Source: Gammaproteobacteria bacterium (GTDB lineage: Bacteria > Pseudomonadota > Gammaproteobacteria > UBA1113). Taken from it: 54,781 bases of DNA. The translations under genes and the position numbers were made by a program. The stretch spans positions 1-54,781 of the forward strand of contig JAJFKI010000073.1 of NCBI GenBank assembly GCA_021773295.1, in the 5' to 3' direction. Shown one piece after another: positions 1-8,700 of the stretch; the stretch's first letter is position 1, and every line of letters begins with the position of its first letter. The notes beneath the pieces were generated by a model. That model ran no database searches and had not been told where the DNA came from. It worked only from the letters and a program-made list of their open reading frames with translations.

Positions 1-62
1 TAACTGATATCACTGTATTCTCCAAAGCCACATCAGGTAATAATATGGACTGATATTAGCTA

Positions 63-225
63 TATACCCATCACAGATGAAAATGCGAAATGAAGGCTAT
101 TGCTTTTTGCCCCCTTTGAACGTTCGAAATTTGCCAATAGAATAGCTATTACCTGCATTTCGAACGTCCAAAGGGAACAAAAATCAAATCGCCCTAATGT
201 CGCATTTTCATCTGTAATGGATATA
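63..225. repeat. 163-bp palindromic element (MITE-like)
   Basis: The two ends are inverted copies (63-87 against 201-225, 23 of 25 positions matching) and pairing continues inward through CCCTTTG.ACGTTCGAAAT to a centre near 145, so the whole stretch can fold into one long hairpin. No open frame of note lies inside. The left half is closely related to the element at 25725-25787, including the shared inner part GCTATTGCTTTTTG. A further copy of the end sequence TATACCCATC begins at 224. I infer a small non-autonomous mobile element; no target-site duplication is certain. Confidence 0.7.
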
Positions 226-237
226 TACCCATCCTAC

Positions 238-266
238 TTGACAAGTAAATGCCAATTTTAGAGAAT
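238..266 (+). promoter_or_regulatory. sigma70-like promoter for tRNA-Met
   Basis: A perfect -35 box TTGACA (238-243) is followed after 17 bases by GAGAAT (261-266, four of six consensus positions). Transcription would begin near 273, eight bases before the tRNA. The -35 box is part of a repeat-end copy that starts at 224, so a mobile-element end may supply half of this promoter. Confidence 0.5.
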
Positions 267-280
267 AGCTCTCCTTATTT

Positions 281-357
281 GGCTATGTAGCTCAGCTGGT
301 TAGAGCGCGGCATTCATAATGCTGAGGTCGGTGGTTCAAGTCCACCCATAGCCACCA
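281..357 (+). tRNA. tRNA-Met (anticodon CAT), elongator
   Basis: A 77-base cloverleaf with encoded CCA. The acceptor stem GGCTATG pairs with CATAGCC, the D arm contains AGCTCAGCTGGTTAGAGC, the anticodon loop is TTCATAA with anticodon CAT, and the T arm is GGTGGTTCAAGTCCACC. The acceptor stem matches the elongator methionine tRNA of enterobacteria, and the normal G1-C72 pair excludes the initiator type. A lysidine-modified isoleucine tRNA also carries a CAT anticodon, but its acceptor stem differs from this one. It lies 16 bases upstream of the TenA-like gene and may be co-transcribed with it. Confidence 0.93.
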
Positions 358-373
358 CCTTATTTGGATAATT

Positions 374-1078
374 ATGACTCAAACCGACCTGAAAACTTCG
401 GATCTCTGTGCTCATCTTGATCATGTCATGGCGCCACACTACCAGCAAATCATTGATTTAGCGTTCATTCAGGCATTAGTCAAGGCGCAACTATCACCAA
501 AACGATTTCAAGATTATCTTTATCAAGATACCTTATATCTGAAAGAGTATATGGCTATTACACAGCACATAGCCCAAGATTTGATGCCCGAGATTCAAGT
601 ACAATTACAACAGTTTAATCAAAACACAGAGCATGAGTTGGGGCGTTATCAACACTATTTACTAGAGCAGCATTACCAAGCGCCACAGCAAACAAGCAAC
701 CATACTTGTCAAGCCTATTTAGATCATCTGTGGCAAGCGGCCAAGCAAGGCACACTGTTAGGTTTGGTGGCGCTTTATCCCTGCTTTCATCTTTATCGTG
801 CCTTTGCCATTGCATTAAGCCAGCAATTACAAGCTAACAATGTTGATCTCGATAAGCATCCGTACGGCTGGTGGTTACAGGGCTTATGCTGTGATTTAGA
901 ACATGGCTTTATTATTGAAGTGATTAATGATCTTTTCACAAATCATCCGCATCCTGACAAAGAAGCTTTAACAAAGGCGGCTATTCGTTCGGCAGAGTTA
1001 GAAATTGTGTTTTTTGATAATTCATTGGTAATTTCTAATGTGTCTAACATCATCATCCAATCTATCCTTATAGTATAG
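374..1078 (+). CDS. TenA/thiaminase-II-like family protein
   Basis: A 234-residue protein of the TenA (heme-oxygenase-like all-helical) fold. Seen: the N-terminal block LSPKRFQDYLYQDTLYLKEY, which is the family's typical helix with its aromatic and Asp residues; Cys137 in LYPCFHLY, the position of the catalytic cysteine of thiaminase II; and a C-terminal ELEIVFFDNSL block corresponding to the family's E..FWD segment. TenA proteins hydrolyse thiamin breakdown products to recover the pyrimidine for thiamin synthesis, but many homologues have other or unknown roles. Similarity fades after residue 220, where the tail VSNIIIQSILIV looks unrelated, so the last dozen residues may be read-on into neighbouring DNA. 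No thiamin gene is adjacent. The family is likely; the exact activity is not known. Confidence 0.7.
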   Translation: MTQTDLKTSDLCAHLDHVMAPHYQQIIDLAFIQALVKAQLSPKRFQDYLYQDTLYLKEYMAITQHIAQDLMPEIQVQLQQFNQNTEHELGRYQHYLLEQHYQAPQQTSNHTCQAYLDHLWQAAKQGTLLGLVALYPCFHLYRAFAIALSQQLQANNVDLDKHPYGWWLQGLCCDLEHGFIIEVINDLFTNHPHPDKEALTKAAIRSAELEIVFFDNSLVISNVSNIIIQSILIV

Positions 1079-1396
1079 TGTATGAACAGTGTTTTCCTAT
1101 TATGGCATGCTCATATTGAATTATGCAATTAAGGATTATTAAATTATTAGATTTGAAGTGAAGACTGTAACACTTGCCCCCAGAAATGACTGCTCTTGTC
1201 ATATCATAATGATAGTCAAATCGCTGCCATTTCCAGGAGTTGTCCAAGTGTTGGGCAAGCAAAGCTGTGATGGTTTGATTTGAGGCATTTTTTGCACTCA
1301 AAGTGGTCGGAAGAAAGTATGTTCATCCTCATGATGAGCATGCAAGAGATAAGCTGCTAACTCTTCTCTCTCCCCTTTCGGAAGAATATCAACCAT
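1068..1396 (-). pseudogene. small frameshifted gene, function unknown
   Basis: Two minus-strand frames abut. The first starts with ATG at 1396 and gives 32 residues ending HHEDEHTFFRPL before a TGA at 1300-1298. The second continues from a TTG at 1301, one base out of frame, as SAKNASNQTITALLAQHLDN and runs to 1068. The junction is a TTT run, where a one-base change or a slip would join them into a protein of about 109 residues. Both parts have ordinary protein composition, which suggests a recently broken gene rather than noise. The 3' end overlaps the end of the TenA-like gene by about ten bases. I do not recognise the family. Confidence 0.35.
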
Positions 1397-1419
1397 AAAC
1401 CTATCCTTCCTCAGAAACT

Positions 1420-1926
1420 TTATTGAGTAAATACCCCCGTTAATGTGGCTTTATCAATTTCATAAGGTGCTAGCGCCGCGAGCACTTGTGCCTTATTACT
1501 ATCCTCTGGCAAATCTAATTGACTATCTAGGGCATACAAGGTGAACACGTAACGATGCTTACCTTTTGGCGGGCATGGACCATTATAAGTTTGTTTGCCC
1601 CAACTATTTTTTCCAACCTTTGTACCCGCAGGCAATTGTTCTGGATTTTCTGGCAACTTTGCCACTGTGATGGGAATATTAAACAAGATCCAATGATCCC
1701 ATACGCCATTAGCAGCATCGGGATCAGCCATGGTTAACACATAGGATCGCGTCCCTGCTGGCACGTCAGTCCAATGTAATGGCGGTGATACATCATCACC
1801 CTTACAGGTAAAATTAGCCGGAATGCGATGAAAGGGCTTAAATGCCGGACTAGATAAACGCATCGCATAACTACTCATGCTCACGCTTAGCCCTGTGATT
1901 AAGACGAATAATATTTTGGTGGTCAT
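1420..1926 (-). CDS. YbhB/YbcL family PEBP-like periplasmic protein
   Basis: A 168-residue protein of the phosphatidylethanolamine-binding / Raf-kinase-inhibitor-like family in its bacterial YbhB/YbcL form. Seen: an N-terminal signal peptide (residues 1-21, TKILFVLITGLSVSMSSYA), then the family landmarks NFTCKGDDVSPPLHW, MADPDAANGVWDHWILFNIP and a C-terminal YNGPCPPKGKHRYVFTLYAL, which build the anion-binding pocket (Asp-Pro-Asp, His, and the GPCPP.G.HRY loop). The start MTTK at 1926 is chosen because GAGGAG lies a suitable distance upstream and the signal peptide starts there; an in-frame extension to 1956 has no ribosome site. The physiological ligand of bacterial members is unsettled. The next gene upstream on this strand ends 19 bases before this start. 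Confidence 0.9.
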   Translation of the reverse strand: MTTKILFVLITGLSVSMSSYAMRLSSPAFKPFHRIPANFTCKGDDVSPPLHWTDVPAGTRSYVLTMADPDAANGVWDHWILFNIPITVAKLPENPEQLPAGTKVGKNSWGKQTYNGPCPPKGKHRYVFTLYALDSQLDLPEDSNKAQVLAALAPYEIDKATLTGVFTQ

Positions 1927-1945
1927 CGTTACTCTCCTCATTGCC

Positions 1946-2617
1946 TTAATTACCAACCGGCATTGTGCCCCGCGGGCGAAATAAGCTCCGCCGTTGTTGT
2001 TGATTCACTGAAAGCCCCACGCATTGCGTTGACACTTTCACCTTTGTCATTGGCTGACTGAATAAGGAATGATACTGTTCCTCTTCGTCCAGCACATCGC
2101 TACTACTTTTAGGAATAAAACCCACATTGCATTGAGCAATGTCCTTTAAACAATTTTGTTTAAAACTGTCGATAAATTGTCTTAATTTTATATGGCGCTG
2201 CAGCGCGAATACTCTTAGGTATGACGGCTTGTGACGTTGATAATAGCGCTCGAACATTCTCACCGTGTGTAATGCATCTGACTCACCAGCCACAAATAGC
2301 GTGAGGATTTGGATAAATTCTCGCTGCTCGGCACGACGATAGGTGTCTGATAAGATATCGTCAATATTTTTATTTTGCTTGATGCTTAAGAATTGGATTA
2401 ATAACGCTTTGGCACGCGTGTGAAAATAACGTGATTTTAATTTTGTGTAACGCTCGAGTAACGCTTTTTGCGAACTGCCACTCACGCTTTTTAAAATGGT
2501 TTCGATAAGATTGGCATCACTGCTGTGCAGTGCATCATCATGCTGCGATTGTGCAAGGGCCGCTTCAACGACTTGCGCTTTTAATCGACTGGTAAATTGT
2601 CTCCTTGTCACTGCCAT
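1946..2617 (-). CDS. hypothetical helical protein
   Basis: A 223-residue protein that I do not recognise. It is rich in Gln, Arg, Lys and Ser, has no signal peptide or membrane segment, and appears mostly alpha-helical (for example KALLERYTKLKSRYFHTRAK), ending in a basic tail RRSLFRPRGTMPVGN. The start MAVTRRQ at 2617 is preferred because AAGGA sits six bases upstream. In-frame ATGs at 2644 and 2662 lack a ribosome site, and the outer one falls inside a copy of the dispersed TATACCCATC repeat. Orientation and spacing (19 bases) suggest co-transcription with the YbhB-like gene. A role in DNA or RNA binding is possible from the basic composition but is not shown. Confidence 0.6.
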   Translation of the reverse strand: MAVTRRQFTSRLKAQVVEAALAQSQHDDALHSSDANLIETILKSVSGSSQKALLERYTKLKSRYFHTRAKALLIQFLSIKQNKNIDDILSDTYRRAEQREFIQILTLFVAGESDALHTVRMFERYYQRHKPSYLRVFALQRHIKLRQFIDSFKQNCLKDIAQCNVGFIPKSSSDVLDEEEQYHSLFSQPMTKVKVSTQCVGLSVNQQQRRSLFRPRGTMPVGN

Positions 2618-2653
2618 GTCTGATCCTTGTTCTTCCGTTTTCATCGGTACGTT

Positions 2654-2670
2654 TATACCCATCGTACTTC
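2654..2670. repeat. partial copy of TATACCCATC repeat end
   Basis: TATACCCATCGTACTTC matches the shared end sequence of the elements at 63-225, 25725-25787 and 26806-26970. No partner inverted copy is evident nearby, so this looks like a solitary end or a decayed element. Confidence 0.45.
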
Positions 2671-2821
2671 AGGCCAGGGTTCTCAATGTACCAGGAATTT
2701 CTTTGAAAACAAGTAACAACTTGGGTGTATTCTGTGGATAAAATGTGTGATTGCTGGGTAAAGTCAATTTTTTTTAAAAAAAGTTAAAAATGGTTTGGAT
2801 TTTTGCTAATTTTGATGTGAG

Positions 2822-2850
2822 TTGATACAGCTAAATGGTGGGGCTATAAT
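2822..2850 (+). promoter_or_regulatory. sigma70-like promoter for HAD phosphatase gene
   Basis: TTGATA (2822-2827), a 17-base spacer, then a perfect TATAAT (2845-2850). Transcription would start near 2857, giving a leader of about 25 bases before the ATG at 2883. Confidence 0.7.
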
Positions 2851-2882
2851 GCCCGCACTTTTAAAGTTATGGACAATAAATT

Positions 2883-3521
2883 ATGAGAATTACTCTCTTC
2901 TTAGCAGCATTGCTCTTATCGAGCGTGACCATCGCTGCACCAGTAAAACAATCAGCGACACCACAACAAGCAAACGTTGAATATCGTTTATCCGGAAAGT
3001 ATTTAAAAGACATTACTAAAATAACCCGCGAAGCTGAGCGCTACTTAGTCAATCAAGTGCGGGCTAATCTTGCAGATGATGAAACCAAAAGTTTAGCCAT
3101 CGTGTTGGATGTGGAAGAAACTGCGCTGTCTAATTATTCAAGTATTTATAAAATAGAGGATAAGCGTCAGTACCACGCTGCGCATTTTAAACGCGCCATT
3201 GCGCCCGTGCGAGATTTATACCGTGTTGCGGTGCAACATAATGTACGTGTGTTTTTTATTTCTTCGGCAAAAGAGAAGCAGCGTGATTTAGTAAACGCTA
3301 ATTTAAAACATGCCGGTTATTATTTTTGGACTGATCTTTATTTGGAACCGAATGATTATGATAAAAAATCAACAATTCCATATAAAATAGCCGCGAGAAA
3401 GCAAATCAAAAAAGCCGGCTACGATATTCTTTTCACCATGGGCGATCAATACAGCGACATTGCAGGACCTAATACAGGGAGAAAGTATCGGCTACCGAAT
3501 CCGTTTTATAAGATAGATTAG
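2883..3521 (+). CDS. HAD superfamily (class IIIB-type) acid phosphatase-like, secreted
   Basis: A 212-residue exported protein resembling the HAD subfamily IIIB acid phosphatases (relatives of lipoprotein e(P4)). Seen: a signal peptide (residues 1-19), motif I at residues 74-84 (VLDVEETALSN), motif II FISSAKEKQR, a late Lys-rich segment, and motif III GDQYSDIAGPNTG. Oddity: family members carry DxD in motif I, and here the second Asp is Glu78 (D76-V-E78). That residue acts as acid/base in HAD phosphatases, so activity may be altered. The typical use would be removing phosphate from nucleotides or other substrates in the periplasm. It has its own strong promoter, is monocistronic, and converges with recG nine bases downstream. 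Confidence 0.85.
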   Translation: MRITLFLAALLLSSVTIAAPVKQSATPQQANVEYRLSGKYLKDITKITREAERYLVNQVRANLADDETKSLAIVLDVEETALSNYSSIYKIEDKRQYHAAHFKRAIAPVRDLYRVAVQHNVRVFFISSAKEKQRDLVNANLKHAGYYFWTDLYLEPNDYDKKSTIPYKIAARKQIKKAGYDILFTMGDQYSDIAGPNTGRKYRLPNPFYKID

Positions 3522-3530
3522 CTTTTTACT

Positions 3531-5675
3531 TCACACGTCATGATATTCCAAACGCTGACCATACCAGCGTTGGGTAATTTCTTCAGCAGCTTGTTTATCT
3601 TGGCTTAAAAGTTGCTTTGCAGCCTGTTTTGCTGCGGTTAACAAAGCGTGATCACGGACGATATCGGCGACTTTAAATTGCATCATGCCTGTTTGCCTAG
3701 TGCCTAACACTTCACCCGGACCACGCATGCTTAAATCTTTTTGGGCAATGATAAAACCATCATTGGTTTCGCGCATCACTTGTAAGCGCTCTCTGCCCTG
3801 TAAAGATAATGGCGATTGATACATCAATACGCAGTGACTAGCAAGGCTGCCGCGCCCTACTCGGCCACGTAATTGATGTAGCTGTGCTAAACCTAAGCGT
3901 TCAGGATTTTCAATGATCATCAAGCTGGCATTGGGCACATCTACCCCCACTTCTATCACTGTGGTAGCCACTAACAAATCAATATTGCCTTGTTTAAAGC
4001 GCTGCATGATAGCTTCTTTGTCACTAGTCGGCATGCGACCATGAACTAAGGCGATACATAAGTGCGGTAATTCTTGTGTTAATTGTGCTGCCGTCGCTTC
4101 GGCTGCTTGGCACTGCAAAACTTCTGATTCTTCAATGAGCGTACACACCCAATAGGCTTGGCGCTGCGCTTCACACGCTTTTGCTACACGTTCAATCACC
4201 GCTTGTCGCCTGTCATTGGCAATAGCAACGGTTGCCACCGGCGTTCGACCAGGAGGTAATTCATCGATGACAGAATATTCTAAATCTCCGTAAGCGGTCA
4301 TGGCTAAACTGCGAGGAATTGGCGTCGCCGTCATCACTAATTGATGGGGAACTTGACCTCTTTGCATGCCTTTATTGCGTAACGCTAAGCGTTGATGCAC
4401 TCCGAAGCGGTGTTGCTCATCAATCACCACTAAGCCTAGCTTTTCAAATTGCACAGACGCTTGAAATAGAGCATGGGTTCCGATGATGATTTTTGCCTTA
4501 CCCTCTGTCATTAAGGCTAATTGCTCTCTACGAACGGCGGCATTTTGATTACCCGATAACCAAGCTAACTGAATGCCTGACGGCTGTAACCATTTTTTGA
4601 AAGTTTGATAATGTTGCTCTGCTAAAATTTCCGTCGGTGCCATTAAGGCGGCTTGATAGTTATTTTCAACGGCGCGCAACATACTCAGTGCTGCTACTAC
4701 TGTTTTACCAGAGCCTACATCCCCCTGCACCATGCGTAACATGGGCACTGATTCATTGAGATCCTGTTGAATTTCTCCAAGCACTCGTTGTTGCGCAGCG
4801 GTTAACTCAAAACCTACTTGTGATATAAACTGTTTATTTAAATCACCGGCTTGTGTGAAAGCAGGTGCGGGATTTTGTTGTAACTTGTGTCTTAATTTTT
4901 GCATCGCTAAGCTGTGTGCCAACAGTTCTTCAAACACTAAACGCTGTTGCATCGGATGTGTGCCGTCTAATAATTGCTGAACATGGACATCAGGCGGTGG
5001 CGCATGACAATATTGCAACGCTTGTTTCAAACTAGGCAATTGCCATTGCTCCGTTAATACAGCTGGTAGTTCATGCACACTGCCTTGTTCTAAAAACCTT
5101 AACGCTTGAGTGAGTAAGCGCCTAAAGGTATTTTGGGTTAAACCATCAGTTGTTGGATAAATGGGTGTTAAGTGTTCTTCAATGGGCGGCTCTTCCCCAT
5201 CCTTTAAATGCCGATATTCAGGGTGCACCATCTCTAAACCTTTAGGGCCGAGACGTGCTTCACCAAAGCAGCGCAAGCGTTCCCCTTTTTTTAAATTATT
5301 TTTTTGCGCCATGGAAAAATTAAAAAAGCGCAAATGAATTTTCCCAGTACCATCGCTGACTTGGCATAATAAGGTACGACGCTTGCCAAGATTAATGTTA
5401 GCCTCAATTAAATTGACTTCAATCACCGCATAATCATTGGCTCGCAGATCCCTTAAGGCTGTAACTCGCGTCCTATCTTGATAACGCATGGGTAAATGCA
5501 ATAATAAATCTTGCAAGCTATAAATACCCTTTTTGGCTAATAAGCCAGCCATTTTTTCGCCGACGCCTTTTAGGGTTATTACGGGTAATGTGGATAAGTG
5601 TTGTTGCATTGGGTTATTAAGTTTGTTTAAAAATGTAGGATAGTAAAAATTGTCCAAGTGATCAAGGCCTTGCAT
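3531..5675 (-). CDS. recG: ATP-dependent DNA helicase RecG
   Basis: RecG remodels stalled replication forks and branched recombination intermediates. Seen in order: an N-terminal wedge/OB domain opening with VITLKGVGEKMAGLLAKKGI, the Walker A box GDVGSGKTVVA, the Walker B/DExH box DEQHRFG, the TATPIPRSLAMT motif, the VHGRMPTSDKEAIMQRF segment, ATTVIEVGVDVPNA and the Q.RGRVGRG motif VI. The length (714, or 692 residues) is usual. The listed start MQGLDH has a weak AGGA about ten bases upstream. A second start at 5609 (MQQHLS) agrees better with relatives, which begin roughly 14 residues before LKGVG. In many gammaproteobacteria recG follows spoT/ridA on the same strand; here about 23 kb separate them. 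Confidence 0.97.
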   Translation of the reverse strand: MQGLDHLDNFYYPTFLNKLNNPMQQHLSTLPVITLKGVGEKMAGLLAKKGIYSLQDLLLHLPMRYQDRTRVTALRDLRANDYAVIEVNLIEANINLGKRRTLLCQVSDGTGKIHLRFFNFSMAQKNNLKKGERLRCFGEARLGPKGLEMVHPEYRHLKDGEEPPIEEHLTPIYPTTDGLTQNTFRRLLTQALRFLEQGSVHELPAVLTEQWQLPSLKQALQYCHAPPPDVHVQQLLDGTHPMQQRLVFEELLAHSLAMQKLRHKLQQNPAPAFTQAGDLNKQFISQVGFELTAAQQRVLGEIQQDLNESVPMLRMVQGDVGSGKTVVAALSMLRAVENNYQAALMAPTEILAEQHYQTFKKWLQPSGIQLAWLSGNQNAAVRREQLALMTEGKAKIIIGTHALFQASVQFEKLGLVVIDEQHRFGVHQRLALRNKGMQRGQVPHQLVMTATPIPRSLAMTAYGDLEYSVIDELPPGRTPVATVAIANDRRQAVIERVAKACEAQRQAYWVCTLIEESEVLQCQAAEATAAQLTQELPHLCIALVHGRMPTSDKEAIMQRFKQGNIDLLVATTVIEVGVDVPNASLMIIENPERLGLAQLHQLRGRVGRGSLASHCVLMYQSPLSLQGRERLQVMRETNDGFIIAQKDLSMRGPGEVLGTRQTGMMQFKVADIVRDHALLTAAKQAAKQLLSQDKQAAEEITQRWYGQRLEYHDV

Positions 5676-5681
5676 GGATCA

Positions 5682-5729
5682 CGTCATCCTAGCCTTGAGC
5701 CTTCCAATTAGCCTTAAGCCGGGATGACG
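5682..5729. repeat. imperfect inverted repeat (CGTCATCC...GGATGACG)
   Basis: CGTCATCC at 5682-5689 is mirrored by GGGATGACG at 5721-5729, with further partial pairing inside (AGCCTTGAG against CTTAAGCC). It sits between the 3' end of the giant ankyrin gene and the start of recG and could form a hairpin at the end of the ankyrin transcript, but no T-run follows. No other copy was noticed in the window. Confidence 0.45.
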
Positions 5730-5746
5730 GAGTCTGTGCGACTCTT

Positions 5747-8700
5747 TTAACGATGCGGTAATTGGGAAGAGGAACTCGCATAGGCAGAACTCGACGAAGA
5801 CGATGACGAGGACGCCGCAATGGGTGGTTGCTCTTCTTCACGCCTAAAAAATTCAGTTTTAGCACTAACAACTTGCGACGGATGCCAGCTTTGTTTAACA
5901 GTCTTAACAGCAAGCGCTGTGACATGTGTATGCAAGTGACTGTCTATCAATGCGATGTACTTTCTATCAGGCATCGTCATGGCGATTTGTTTTGCCGTAA
6001 CGCCATTACTATCTGGCATAATTGGATCAGCACCTTTTGCTAACAATTGCTTCGCATAGTCAAACCACTCTCTTTTTATCGCGATGGCTAGTTCTGTTTG
6101 GCCATCAAAACTTAATTCATTAGGATTAGCACCCTGCTCAATACAGAATTGACGAATGTCTAGTGGCGCATCTAAGGTCGTATAAATAGCTATCTCGCAT
6201 ATTTTTAAAGGCACCGAACCATAGATAGGTCGACCACGTAATCTCGACCAAACAGTACGAATTGCATACTTAGCCGTGCTCACGCCCCACATGCTAAACG
6301 CAGGCATATTAATACCTTCTTCTTTCTCTTCAATCAAGACTGGTTTATTTAAATCGTATCCTGCTGTGATGATTGCCTTAAAGCGTTTAATATCATCCGC
6401 TGCCCAGGTGTTTTTGTTTAACATAATTTGAAATAATACATTTTGTAATGAAGGTGCCAGAGAACTACCCGCTTTTGCTTTTAACTGCCTATAGAGTGTT
6501 TTATCCTCAAGATTGTTTGCCTGTGTTATAGCACTGTATCCATTATTATCCTCCTCTGCGGGAGAAACTCCCATGCCAATAAACTCCATTAGCGTTTCAG
6601 TTGCATTGCTACAAGCATTCGAAAAACCGATCACACCAGAAAAGCTAGGAGAAAACTTCGCCAAATTGCCGATAGTGGTTAGCATATAATGGGCTAAATT
6701 TTTGCCGTTGCTGGTTTGAAGATGAAAATTCACGCTGCAACGGTCTGTTAATGTTCTGACTTCAGACGCGTGTAATCGACACAGCAGTGGCTCTTCAAGC
6801 TTAGAGTCAGGGAACGGATAATCACTATAATCTTTCTCCTGTGCTGCATCGAGAAAAATATTCAAATTAAAACGATGATCATTGTACGCACTTAATTGAA
6901 TAATTTTGGAAACCCTTATATCATCAACCATTCCATAATTATTCATCATCGCCTGGAGTTCTTTAATAAACCCATAATAATCATGCATGATTTGTAAACA
7001 TTTAGGGTGAACAGCAACTTCCTTTTTCTTTAAATGATGCAAATAATTAATACCGATGACGATCCGCTGCAAAAACAGATAAAGTGTTTCTGTATCACCA
7101 CGCTCTAAACAATAAGCCACAGGTGTTAAACCTTTTTCATCCAACACAAATGGCGACAGGCCTTGGTCCAACATAAATTTTACCATGGCAGTGTGTTGTT
7201 GCTTAACCGCATACGTTAAGTGCTCAGGTAATAAAGGATAATCGGAACTGATAAATACGTTTAACAAATCAATACACTGATTTTCAATCATATAATGAAT
7301 GATTGGCATCCCTTGTACGGGTACTTGTAACGGATTGATCACTATTCGCTTAAATCTATTAGACGTTAATAATTTTGTCAAAGCCGCAATATTTCGTGTT
7401 TCAACCGCGCTCGAAAGTTGTGTGGTATTACGTTGATAAAGCGATTCAAAGGCAAAATCACAATCAGACGCCTCGGCCAATGCGTTCATTGTAGCAAAAA
7501 TAATTTGCCCACACGCCACAAAACTGTCTTTCACAAGTGCAGCACTTACATAACGCGTATATTCTACCTTAGCCATGTGTAATACTGGTGACGCAACATG
7601 ATCTGAAATTAAGCCTTCACTGTTTTCATAACGTGCGGGTAAGGCTAAATCCAGAAACGTATTCATCTTAAACCCATCAGGCTCATGCTTGTTAAAATGC
7701 CGAACTAATACGCTAATGATGCGATGAGCATCCACTTTTTTACGCTCAAGCTTTGCTGTTTCATCAACTCCAAATAGTTTTGCTAATGCCATTAGCACCA
7801 CTTGTGATCTTTGTTCAGCAAGCATTTTTTCATAAACCGTATTCATCAGAACACACTCTGTCAGCAGAATCATTAATTGCTCTTCTGCACTGTATTGATA
7901 ATGCTGAGTGTTCGCATGCCAACATTTAACGCTAGTCATGTCACTGCGGAGGCTTCGCAGCTCAAAATTGAAAAAGATAGCTTCTATGTCTTCTTGACTA
8001 ATACCTGCTGCTGTGAGTACCGGTAATACTTGCTTTATCATTGGTTTAATGGGGCTTAATTGCTTTTTATGAATGGTTTCAAGATTTGCAAACAAATGTC
8101 CAACAGACTTTTGTGAATCAGCCACAGATTCACCGCTAGGATAAGTAAGGATAAGTGGATACGCATGATTACACAAGGCTGAGGCTTTCTCCCCTTGCGA
8201 TAGCATTTGCATCACCGGCACCAATGATTCACTAGCATCAATGCTGGCCGTGATGGTTTGTAACAGTGTTATGCTTGGAATAATGACACGGTATAAGGAT
8301 GTGTCTGCAATTTTTTGTGGTGCTAATAATTGTTTAGGACGGTATGAACCCCAGCTGGCGGGCAGCTTTACTAATCTAGGATCAATGTCAAAACTAATAA
8401 AAAGTCGTTCTGATGCAGGGATCGTTGGATCACTCATTTTCTTAAAGATTGCCACTAATGCTTCATGGGGAAACGTATTTAAAGACGCTGTCCAAGCTGT
8501 TTGGCCCAGCTGATTAGTTAAATGTTCTTGCGTCAAAAAGGGTAATAAATGCTGCCAAGCACCAGTATCATTTCGATCACAAACATGGACCTGCACATTC
8601 TGCATATGCTCACCATAGGCATGAAAGTATCGCCACTGTATTAATGTCGTATAAAATTGTTGTGTGTTAATTTGTCCTAAGGTCATTGCCAGTAATGCAA

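Noticed and set aside
281..357. Initiator tRNA-fMet
   Set aside because: The acceptor stem has a normal G1-C72 pair and the elongator-type stem GGCTATG; initiators lack the first pair.
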